Below are positions 1-11,100 of a stretch of DNA of 64,000 nt, in pieces. Below the pieces are notes generated by a model. That model worked only from the letters and a program-made list of their open reading frames with translations. It was not told the DNA's origin and ran no database searches. The DNA lies in assembly GCA_003991915.1 (NCBI GenBank), contig RQTK01000668.1, positions 36,583-100,582 on the forward strand, in the 5' to 3' direction. Position numbers and translations under genes: made by a program. The stretch comes from Elysia chlorotica. Taxonomy: Eukaryota; Mollusca; Gastropoda; Plakobranchidae. How positions within the stretch are numbered: the first letter of the stretch is position 1; the number at the start of each line of letters is the position of its first letter.

Positions 1-120
1 TAAACAACAAAAACAAAAACAACGAAAAAAAAAATAACAAGAAAAAAAAACATCAACAAAAAACAACAACACCAACAACTAACATACAAACAAATAAACA
101 TAAAACAAAAAAAAAATAAT
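1..120. repeat. A-rich low-complexity sequence
   Basis: Almost pure A with scattered C and T, in AAC/AAAAC-like runs. No coding signal. Confidence 0.8.
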
Positions 121-282
121 TAAAAAATTCAGGGAATTCTCCACGAGTACTGCTGTACAAAATTGTACAAGATTAAAAAAAAAACGCATCAGATTGCTGG
201 GCAGATCTAGAGAAACTGAATGCTTCGCGTCTCAAATTAAATAACATGGCATTATTGTAATGGACGTCCTGAGACTGAGTTG

Positions 283-530
283 AGTTGAGCTGGTTTTAAC
301 GTCCAACGTCAGCACTATATAGTCTATATTGTGGACGGACCCCAAGACTGACGCCTGGCAATTTTATGTGCTGCCAAACGGGAGACAGGGCAGCGATACC
401 ATGACTTCTGTCTCAGTTGGTCTCATTAATCTGACACCGACACAATCAATAGGGAGCGAAATCGTTAGGACTCGAACAAGGACCTTTTGCGTCGGAAGCC
501 TGTGACAACCGCCCCCTTCTAAGACAACCG
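283..530 (-). mobile_element. tRNA-derived SINE, copy 1 (near full length)
   Basis: On the minus strand it starts with a tRNA-like head (box-B-like GTTCGAGTCC) and runs through the body shared by all copies ('GTCGGTGTCAG', 'GAGACAG', 'GTGCTGACGTTGGACGTTAA') to an ACTCA-type tail. About 245 bp, diverged from the better copies near 18.6 kb and 51.4 kb. Confidence 0.8.
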
Positions 531-639
531 ACTATATAGTGCTTCATTGCCCTGTAACAAAACTTGATGGAGGATGTGCCTCATTTCATGCTACCAACAA
601 CAGTACTGGAAAGGCTCTCCACTAATTTGGCGACCCATA

Positions 640-850
640 AACTAAAGAGGAGAATCCCACACGTCGACAGGTTCCACTTTTTGTAGTTTGACAATTTTTA
701 CGTTAGCGCACAGAGATAAATCGCGAAAAAGATCCACCCAGTAGCGAAAACAAAGGCGTCCCGAATGAAGATCAAACCCTAGACCTCTCAAGAAAATTGC
801 ATGCGCTATGCTGTCAAGCCAGAACACTCTCCCCGGATTCACATTCACAA
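640..850 (-). mobile_element. possible tRNA-derived SINE remnant
   Basis: The minus strand from about 840 down to 760 reads like a tRNA head: an A-box-like stretch with GACAGCATAGCGC and a B-box-like GGGTTTGATC. No second copy was found in the window, so this is a weak call. Confidence 0.25.
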
Positions 851-883
851 GAAGTTCAGATCAAAAGACTGATCGGCGATCTA

Positions 884-1012
884 CAACCAAAAAAAAAAAA
901 AAAAAAAGAAAATAGAGAAAAGAAAATAATAAGTAAATAAAAGTAAAAGAAAAATAATAAGAATACAAGAAAAGAAAAGAGAAAAGAAAAGTAGAAATAT
1001 AACGTAAAAAAG
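884..1012. repeat. A/G-rich low-complexity sequence
   Basis: Poly-A followed by AAAAG/AAATAA-type repeats. No gene signal. Confidence 0.75.
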
Positions 1013-1217
1013 CTTTTCACAACAACAACAGTCACTCTAGCAAGAAAATCACTTCACCAACCCTGCCGTATCTCACCGTATAGATCTGTCGACCAGTAAG
1101 CCGAGCCTGTAGATAGCTGTGTATGTAGCCTAATGGATTACGGCCCTTGCTTCATCCGTCAGGCCGGCTCAGCCCGTCAGATGGCGACACCTACCCCATT
1201 CATTACTTTGGGAGGTG

Positions 1218-1343
1218 CGGAGCGCCACCCCTTTTTCTCTTATGTTCTCTCTGTTCCTCTCGATCTCTTTCTATTTCTATCGGAGCGCCACCCCTTTTTC
1301 TCTTATGTTCTCTCTGTTCCTCTCGATCTCTATCTCCTTCTAT
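1218..1343. repeat. 63-bp direct repeat, two copies
   Basis: A unit beginning CGGAGCGCCACCCC occurs at 1218 and 1281, followed by the same pyrimidine-rich sequence. The small S/L-rich open frames here come from this repeat and the CT tract that follows. Confidence 0.85.
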
Positions 1344-1356
1344 CTTGGCCTCTTTC

Positions 1357-1396
<40 letters not shown>

Positions 1397-1620
1397 TCTA
1401 TCTCTCTTTTTTCCTCTCGGTCGCTTTCCATTTCTATCTCATCCTCGTGTCTTGTTCTCTCTCTTCCTCCTCTTTCCCCCTCTCGATCTCTTTCCATTTC
1501 TATCTCCTCCTGTCTTGTTCTCTCTCTCAATCTCTCTCTCTTTCTCTCTCTTCCTCTCTCTCTCCCCCCTCTTTCTCTCTCTCTCTCTCTCTATCTCTAT
1601 CTCTTGCTCTCTCTCATCCT
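1344..1620. repeat. CT-rich microsatellite tract
   Basis: Long interrupted (CT)n with CTTT and CCCT variants. Open frames on both strands are low-complexity artefacts. Confidence 0.9.
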
Positions 1621-1689
1621 CTCTCCTTCTTACTTCTTTATCCTCTGCAGCGCAATCATACACTTTTTTCTTGTCACCCCCTCTCAAAA

Positions 1690-2470
1690 AATGTTTGCCT
1701 GATTGAGCTATCGCATTGATGGATTAACCCATTAACTCCACACCACGTCACGGCCTAATCTTAAATCCGAGCAAATTAGTGCATGTGCTTAATCCAGGAA
1801 CAAGAATGGACATGAATGAAAGTAAAATAGAGAGATAATTTTTATATTGAGTCCACTAAAAAGTTTTCATTATAATATTATGTGTAGAAAATTTATTTTC
1901 AAATTATGAAAAACTAGTTGAAAAGAGAGCCTTTTGAGTTCGCCACCATCCCCTTTTCCCTGTTTTCTCTTTTGTCCTTTTTTAGTGACAACAAAGTGAA
2001 ATTTAAAATGTGGGACACAAGAATAAAAACGTATTTGAATCAAAAGGAAGAAAAACTATATAAAAATTATGATGAATCAATATGCCCACAGCCTTAGCCT
2101 TAACTGTTCAAGAATTATTTGACTGTGACCCAAAGAGCTTAAGACCCGATAACATGCAGACCTATGCATGCGACTGGTGCAGTCAGAGAAAGGTGTTACC
2201 TGAAAGAGCAATAAAATAAATGAAATATGATGGAGCGACTGACTTGATAACGATTATACATGAAGAACTTTATTCATTGTGAAGTAAATGAACGAGTGCC
2301 TGTATATTAAGAGCTGTAAAAGAAATAAATCGTTAGGCAATGTGAAAGAGCATGCGTTATAAACATTATTATGTAAATTAGGCCCCTATTTAGATTCTTT
2401 ATACATTATCTCGGTTACATACCAGTGGGCGACAGAATCATAACGTAAAGAGCAGAAAAAGAAGTTTTTT
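1690..2470. other. AT-rich intergenic DNA, nothing recognised
   Basis: No open frame with coding character, no SINE body and no tandem array was seen. Confidence 0.6.
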
Positions 2471-2477
2471 GTGTGGA

Positions 2478-2496
2478 TCTCTCTCTCTCCCTCTCA

Positions 2497-2534
<38 letters not shown>

Positions 2535-2556
2535 TCGCTCTCTCTCTCTCTCACAC
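2478..2556. repeat. (CT)n / (CA)n microsatellite
   Basis: About 70 bases of CT repeats ending in a short CA run. Confidence 0.9.
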
Positions 2557-2559
2557 ACA

Positions 2560-3480
2560 CCATTTCTTGTTGGAATTACTTTTGATTCATTTTTAATGTA
2601 TATGTAACTAAACACTGAATTTGCGTGTAAAATGAAATTACACAACATCCAAGACCATTTTGTGTTTGTTTTTTCACTTTAATATTTCACACTTTAATTG
2701 AGAATCCAACATGAAAGCAGTAAGATTCATGGATTGATTGTTAAAGAAAAAAAAATGTGCACGATTTAAGTGTCCAATGATAATTACTTTTAATTAAATT
2801 TAAAAAAGATTCCAAGGACTATGCATCTCCTTTTCCTACAATCTTTGTACCCCTTTACACTTGATCTGACCCCTTTACATTTTGATCTAAACATGACATC
2901 AGTTTGCAAATTAATCTTCTGGCATTATTGGTTTCCTTCTGTTTTTGTGTGTGTGATTATTTAGGTGTATTGCAACAATCTTTTCAACTTGTTCATTGAG
3001 GAAGTAGTACTTTGTTAGAATCAATTTAGTAAACTAAGCTTCATAGTATCATCGATACGGTATTTATACTACAGTTTCTTTTTTGTCTCTTTCAAAGTAA
3101 TCTGGGGAAACCTTTGAAAGTTTCAATCAACATGTTGAAATCATGCTATTTACAATGACAACGAATTAAAAAAAATAGCAATAACATCGTAGCGATTATA
3201 AATCTTTCATAACGATGACGTGTCTACATGTATTACCTAAAGCATTATAGCACACCCCCTCCCTCACCCACACAAACACGTCTCACTTTGATCTAACCCG
3301 CCCCCCTCTCCGTAATACGTATCAGGGACCCCCAGTGCCCCCCCCCCCAAAGCGCCTTCCCAGTGGTCAAGCAAGCTCTAATTGAATCATCATCAACACT
3401 TCTGACCACTGAGCTGTCACTCCGCCGCCCCCTGGTGGATATCACTGCTCCTCATTTGCATAAATGATGAACAACTCAAT
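2560..3480. other. AT-rich upstream region of gene A
   Basis: No gene seen. C-rich patches at about 3250-3360 precede the likely gene A promoter. Confidence 0.55.
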
Positions 3481-3509
3481 CATGTCCAACTGTCAGGGCC
3501 TGATTGACC

Positions 3510-3515
3510 TATAAA
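3510..3515 (+). promoter_or_regulatory. candidate TATA box of gene A
   Basis: TATAAA lies 73 bases upstream of the predicted start codon. A start site about 30 bases downstream would give a short leader of about 40 bases. Position and motif are seen; promoter activity is inferred. Confidence 0.45.
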
Positions 3516-3582
3516 GCCAAACTGCTTCAGATCCTGCGACCTTTTGGAACAGTGCTCTACCAGGTCACCAACATCCCTCACT

Positions 3583-3604
3583 ATGGATAAAGTCTTGATA
3601 CTCT
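3583..3604 (+). CDS. gene A exon 1 (start codon)
   Basis: ATG then MDKVLIL, ending in phase 1 at a strong GTGAGT donor. Alone it is too short to be convincing. The 40-base exon 2 continues it in frame into a full signal peptide. Confidence 0.6.
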
Positions 3605-5066
3605 GTGAGTAAAATAAATAGGGAGTTCTTACACAGAACGAGCGTTGCACTTAAATTTATTGAACAAAGTTAACACCAATCCTGGTTTTAACTATTAAAA
3701 GCATATTCCAAACAATATACATGTACCTCATTTTGAAATAAGGTTTGATATAATCAAGAAATCTTTATCGCATATTTCACTCAAATGTTACTGTTATACC
3801 ACCAGCAGCGTATCTGTTGAATATAGTATTTTCCATTCTGTTTTTAGCCAGTAGCCTGCTTTACTTTTCCATTGTTTTTTGAAACAGTCAGGTATTACCG
3901 ACCCCCAAGTAAAGTTTATTGACTTTAATATAATCATATTTCATGTAATAAATCACCCATACACCCATCCATCGTTTTATCTACCTTTTTAACGACCTTT
4001 ATTTTACGTATTTTCCCATCTATCTTGTATAATTATGTCTGTTCAATTATCTAAGTATCTATCTTTCTATCGGTCTTTCTAATTAGATCTAATCTACTAT
4101 TCCACTTATATGCGTGTAGCAACGATCTCAAACAGCTTAGTGATTATTTCTTGATAGATTTCTTTAGTAGTAAATAATCATATTTTGTAACTATAGCATT
4201 GGTATTGTAGAAAGTAGGTCACACTAAAGAGTCTTTCTGACATTTACAAACAGATAAAGTTAAGTTAAGTTTAAGCCTCTTGGTCCCTTATGGAACATAG
4301 GGCTGCATTTACAAAAAGATAAAACATAAAAAGAATACGAATAAAACAAAACAAACACTTATCCAGGCAGTGTTCAGATCACGTCCTGCCAATCGTAGAT
4401 CTGTAACAGACTCACTAATATATCTAGCCAAATCCACCATAACAGGTTTACGCTACTTGCAAAGATAAATTATGAGAAGTCCATAAAGTGAAAACATCTT
4501 ATGTCTTTCCCTGTCAAAATTGTTCTTTGTTCTTCTATCTAAATCAAATACCTCGGATTAAACAAAATTTCCCAAATGTAATAAAAATCACCTATGTTAT
4601 TTCTAGTTCTTTATCTCTGTTTATACGTTGAACACATTTTAAATATTTGATATCCCTAAGGTTTGTGGAAAAACACTCGATTCAATTATCCATTTCACGG
4701 ACTAGAAACATAATCAAATGATTTTCCCCTTCTGTTTCTATTCAATTTCACGTCCCATCATTATAACCATCACAGCGATACCAAGCGTGTAAATACATAG
4801 CCATGTCCCCTGTAATGATAAATGGTCAACTTTTATAAATTACGTTTCTTTTATTTACCTTGCTTAAACAGAGCATATGTCGAGAAAAGGGTTTATATTA
4901 TATTTTACTTAAAAGGAGCTAAGGATATCTGCATTTAAAACAGATTTCCCCTTTCTCCAAATGGGAAAAAATTGTTTTTTTCCCCAATGTCAATTAAATT
5001 AGTTAGGTTTACGCCTCTAGATCCCCTGTGGAACATAGGACTGCATTTACAAACAGTATAAAACCG

Positions 5067-5109
<43 letters not shown>

Positions 5110-8100
5110 TAGAGAGAGAGGTTAAATCCGGGTGCTACTATAAATTATACTAATACATGATAATTATAATATATAATAAACACATGTGTGCATTGTGAAT
5201 TAGGGATTACACGGCTTCAAAGGCGAGACAGGATATTACAGCCGGTTTAGGTTTTATACTTTTTTTGTAAATGCCTGCTCCTGGCGAGCCTGGCCCCCTT
5301 GACCAGTGGTCAAAGCCAGGCCCAGTCCCTGTGTCAGCAGGCCTGGCTCCGCTCGGCCACCGCCTGCGCCCAGAACGCGTCCTTGAACTTGAACAACCTG
5401 TGGTACATCGCCAGCAACGGCACCGAGGGCTCAGCACCGGCAGAGGGCGCGAGTTCCTTCAAGGCCAGGGCTTGTGTGTGAGTCTGGGGGATACCACTAG
5501 GGAACCATCGGGGAATAATTGGGGATATCACTGGGAAACCACTTGGGATTAGCCAAAGCCAGGGTCTATGTGTGAGTTTGGAGATACCGCTAAGCAACCT
5601 CTGTAGATTAGTTCAAGGACACGATGCCCTTGTCTGAGTCTAAGTGAAACCTTGTGGCGCCTCACAGCCCAGTCGGTAGTACCCCAGCCTGGCGAGCTGG
5701 CATTTAGGTTCGAAACCCAGGGGCGCCCTCGTCCTCGTGTAGGATCCTTCAGAAAACGCACCAAGAGACGATAATAACGATGGTGTTAGCTGGTGGTTGT
5801 TGCTTTAGTGATGGCGGTGGAGACAATAGTAAGTTAAGGTTGAGGTAAATATAAATGGTAGGTGGGTGAGGCGGTACCCAATGTCGGATTGTAGTTAATA
5901 TAAGTAAAGCAAGAGTCATGTAAACGTCGGATATGCTTGATACATGTACATGCAATTGTAATACACATTCTCCCGTCAGAGCCCAAACTTCTAGCCTGTC
6001 GCTCATCTACTCGTAGGTACTATAACACTCTCAATCGCCAGCATTGAATGGCTTGCTTCACTCTCATTTTTTTCAATTACATGTGTACATGATCCAAATT
6101 TCAAATTTTAAAGCTCTAACATATGTTTTCTAAAATACCATTTCCCTCTCCTCCTTTTCTCACACTCTCTCTATTTATCTTTATCTCCCTGCCTCCCTCT
6201 CCCTCCCTCTCTCATGTTCTATTTATCTTTATCTCCCTGTCTCCCCCTCCCTCCCTCTCTCACTCTCTCTTTATCTTTATCTCCCTGTCCCCCCTATCCC
6301 TCCCAACTTTTTATTTATCTTTGTATTCCTAACTTCCCCTCCCTAACTCTCTATTCTATTCTCTTTATTACTCCTCCCCCCCCCCGCTCTCACTGCCCAG
6401 TGTCCGGCCGCAGGTGGACGTGTGTGGCCAAGCCATCACCCAGAGCCTGTACAACAGCTCGCGCTGCCTCACCCAGGTAGATCGCCAGACCATCCTGTCC
6501 CAGAGCAAGGCGCTTTTCGGCGCTTTCTATGACACGTGCGCGCAGCGTGAGTACCACGGGACTGGTCTGGTGTGACAGAGCGAGCGCAGAGGTTTGAGCG
6601 GGGGGAGGGGGGTCAGGACAAAAAGCTGACGGTGTTTGAACAGCAAGTCATTCAAGGAAAAAAAAGAAGTGTTGTGTGTGTGTGTGTGTGGGGTAGGGGG
6701 GGGGGAGTGAAGGATTTAGTTGGTTTTAACGTCCAACATCAGCACTATATAGGCTATATTGTGGACGGGCCCCAAGGCTGACGTTTGACAATTTTATGTG
6801 CTGCCACTCACGAAACAGGGCGGGGATGACTTCTGTCTCATCCGGTCACATTAAACTGACACCGACGCAACCAGTAGCGAGCGAAATCTCAGAAAGTAGG
6901 GGGATATGGGTGTAGGTGCTGGTTGTCTTTAAGTCGGATCTCAGGAAGTAGAGGGCTATAACATCATGAAGGAATCCAAGGTTTTACATCGGTTTAACAT
7001 GAAGCGCTTTTCAGAAATTACATACAAGGGGTAAGGGTTTAGCTTGCTGTCTACCATCAAAATTCAGCTATACCGCGGAGAGATCGTCTGACTAAATACG
7101 TTTTAACGTGGAGATCCTTAAAGTGAATATAGGGGCATGTGAAATTAATTACCCTGAGTAGAAATCGGTAACAAATTTTCAATTGATATTGGAAAAAGGG
7201 AGGTTTTGCTACGCTTTATATTATACTAATGTTGGCTGCTTGCATGGTTGGTTGCCATCTAGGTCTATTGTAAGCGACTAGACTGCACCAAGACTTCCGG
7301 CTCAGCCGGTTCCCACATTTTCTGGACTTTAAAACCCGTATTCTTAGACTTGAAAATGTGACTAAATTCACGTTACTTTAGTGGTGAAAGAATATCTTTC
7401 ATTATGGTTATACAGTAGGCCAATTTGTTGCAATTACTTTAATGCTTTTAATATGCTTCTTTTTTTACACCTACACAAGATAAGTTTATAGTTTCTGCTC
7501 ATTGAACATCTCTCATGTTATCTCTGTGTGGGATTAAATTTATTTACACGCCAATTTAGTCGTGAAAGAATGTTTTTGGTTATGGGTATACGATAGGCCA
7601 ATTTGTTGCATTTACTTTAATGCTTTTATTATACCTACAAGAAGATACAAGTTTCTGCTCATTGAACATCTCTCATGATATCTATATGTGTGTATGTGTT
7701 TATCTGTATATGCCTGCGTGTCTGTCAAACAGCGTGTCGGTACAACCTGGAGAAGGAGATCCGCCAGTGCTACAACTACGTGAACCTCAGCCCCACGCAG
7801 CTCTCGGACATGGCGCTCGTCAGGACGGCAGCCATTGGGGAAAACCCGGACCAGATCTACCAGTTCTGTCTGTGAGTCCAGCAAGATGTGGTCATTAGAA
7901 CTAATCGTAGTGCGTGTGTGCCGTCATAACTAAATCTTTATGAAAAGGTCAAGGCCGATTTAAGTGTGTCTGTGAGTCCAGCTAGACCTGGTCATAAGAA
8001 TTAATTGTAGTGCGTGCGTGCCGTCATAACTAATTTAGTGTCAAAACTAATCTTGTTCAAAAAGGTCAAAGTCGATTTAAGTCTTTCTGTGAGTCCAGCA

Positions 8101-11100
8101 AGACCTGAAGTTTGTGTAACATTATAAATAATCTTGGCGAAAAAGTTAAGGCCGATTTAAGTCTGTTTGTGAGTCCAGCAAGACTTGGTGTTTGTGTACC
8201 ATCATAACTAATCTTTCTTGAAAAGGTTAAGGCTGTTTTTTTACTTAATTGGAAATGCTTTTTTTGGGAATGCATAGCAATAGGTTGAAGGAGAGTGCAA
8301 AATATAATACTTCAAATATAATTACGAATAATATTGTTAAAAGATTAATCACTTAAACCATTGCTGCTTTTATCCTTTGTATTGCGTGTGTATTTTCGTT
8401 TTGTTCTTAAATGAAATCCAAAATTTAATACAAAAGTTGATTTTTCCCCATAATTGTACAGAATTCATATTAAAAATGAACATAACGTCTCAGCCAAAAC
8501 ATTCCCAATCTCCCTCTGCTGCTGCCAATGCCAATGTCAATCTCTCTCTCTCTGCCTCTCTCTCTCTACCCACGCAGCTCTCGGACATGGCGCTCGTCAG
8601 GACGGCAGCCATTGGGGAAAACCCGGACCAGATCTACCAGTTCTGTCTGTGAGTCCAGCAAGACATGGTCATAGGAATTAATTGTAGTGCATTTTTTGCC
8701 GTCATAACTAATCTTGGTGAAAAGATGAAAAAACCTATTCAAATCTGTATGTGTACCATCAGAACTTATCTTGGTGTCATAACTTATCTTTGTGAAAAGG
8801 TCAAAACTGGTTTTGGTCTGTCTGTGAGTCTAGCAAGACCTGGGTGTGTATTTACCATCATGACTAATCTTTGTGAAAAAGGTCAAGGCCGATTTAAGTC
8901 TGTTTGTGAGTCCAGCAAGACCTGGTCATAAGAACTAACCGTAGTGTGGGTGTGTCGTCATAACTAATCTTGGTGATAATGTTCAGATCGATTTAAGTCT
9001 GTGATCCCAGCAAGACCTGGTGTTTGTGTACCATTATAATTTATCTTGGTCAAAAAATTAAGTCTGTTTTGTACTTAGTTGAAAATGCTTTTATGGGGAG
9101 TGCATAGTAATAGGTGGAAGGACGGTGCAAAATATAATGCTTGGGATTTAATGAAGAATAATCTTGCTGAATGATTAGCCACGTAAATCATTGCTGCCTT
9201 TTCCTTTGTATTGTGTTGTTGTTTGTTCGTTTGCTCTTAAATAAAATCCAAATGCAAAAGTTAATTTTTTCCCATAATTGTACAGAATTTAAATTAAAAG
9301 AGAACCTAACATCTCACCCAAAATACTCCTTTTTCTCTGCTGCTACCAGTGCCAATGCCAATGCCAATTCTCTATCCCCCACCCCTCCTCACAAAATAAA
9401 TAAATTGAATAATAAAAAAAATCCAATCACCCACATGTTTTTTGCGGGAATCCCCAGGAACCGCGACGCCCTGGCGCAGTGCATCCGACAGAAGGCGCTG
9501 GCCTGCCCGGACTCTGCCCGCGTCCTCTCCGAGCTGGGCATCCAGCTGGGCGCGTTCGAGCGCGGCGCGGAAGTGCTGTGTCGCAACCAGGGAGGTATGT
9601 CTCGGTCTGTGTGTGTGTGTGGGTCTATGCTTTGATGATTTGCGAAAAAAATATAAGAACAGAAACCGAAACAGATTCATCGCTATGTCAATGTCATTAC
9701 TTATGAGGTCACCACATGTTTACGGTTTTTACTCGGTCAAAAAATTTGACGTCATTATTTTGTGCATAAAAAATGTAGTCTAGATTTTCTTAGTAGGATG
9801 CTCCAGTGGATATAACACTTTTTGTGTGCATTAGTTTAACTCTCACCCGTTACAGAGGTAAACATTTAGACCTTAAGATCCATGCAAACTGTTCGTTTTT
9901 TTTGCGGCTCCTAAAATGCTTTGTTTCACCAAAACAGCTAATGTCATCGTTATTTATGTATTTTTAAAAATAAATCTACTTAATACAACATATCTTGGTA
10001 TTGCTCCAGGTTGATATTTTTATAAACTTCTTTACTAATATAACCATTGAACACCGGCACTATGAGTTTGATCTGAACCCATCCTGTCCCACAATTCCCT
10101 GCCAGTGTACCGGGCCGGCGTGCACTGCTTCCGGAACCCCATCCCTGAAGTGCGCATGTGCTTCCAGACAATGGACACCAACATGCAGCAGCTGATGCTC
10201 ATTGCACCGCAGCCAACCGCCGACCGGAACTCGCTCTACAGATTCTGCAAGTAAGTGGCGCTACTCTGGAAAGAGGGGTTTGGGGGGGGGGGGCATCAAG
10301 GACCAAATGGTAGTCGCGTGGGCGAAAATAACTTAAGACCAACTTTATAGAGACCGGAGTCATCAGGGACCTAGTGGTACATAAAGTAGCTTAGAGAACA
10401 TTTTAGACCAACTTCATAGAGATTGGTGGTAGCCTTCTAAAAGAGATCTGGTGAAGATCGTCAGATGGATAGTTCACGTTTATTGCGGCATCAATGCCAA
10501 TTTTAAACGTGTGAAAAACTCATTTAACTTTTCAAAGAAATTATTACTCAATGCAATTTCCAAACAATGGATTTTTATAGAGTTAAAACGAAGCATATTT
10601 ATTCAAATTATCATTACACTTAGATCTATACCCTTTTCAATGAATTTGATAGAAATCAAATCTTCAAGTTCAAGGAAAGCTCAACGACTCCTAAAAATAA
10701 GTTTAAGTTTTGAAATAATTATTAATTTTGTTTGCTATACATTAAATTTTTTTACAGAGCTTTTAATTAAAAAAAAAAACGGACTTATATATTATCTACA
10801 TTTTGAAAGTAGACTTCGATAAGAAGTTACAAGAAATAAGTCTAAGAACAAGTTGCTTTGTCATAATATTCCACAGTCTAGATATTTTTAAATAAATAAT
10901 TTCCGAAAATCCATAAGTCCCTCGAAATAAACATAAAGGCCTCAACTACTCTGGAATTAGCAACAGGTACAATCAAAATGTTGGCTGTTTGAGACAGAGT
11001 CCTGCTCATTCACTGGTGATAACCACCACCACCATCTCCTTCTCACCCTCTCCCCCAACTCCCACCATCTTCACCACCACCATCCCCCTCCACTTCCGTC

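Larger units (their letters stand above)
7792..9375 (+). repeat. large tandem duplication (unit about 777 bp) from within exon 5
   Basis: Sequence from 7792 (inside exon 5) to about 8568 is repeated from 8569 to about 9375. The first 95 bases are identical; the intronic rest is clearly diverged. The duplicated block ends shortly before exon 6. Confidence 0.85.

Noticed and set aside
1133-1719. Overlapping S/L-rich open frames
   Set aside because: Translation of CT microsatellite and a 63-bp direct repeat; no coding character.
3583-3600. A separate micro-peptide gene at the MDKVLIL start
   Set aside because: The strong donor right after it and the phase-matched 40-base exon make it the first exon of gene A instead.
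10451-10822. 123-codon open frame
   Set aside because: AT-rich, inside gene A intron 7, no domain and no splice context.
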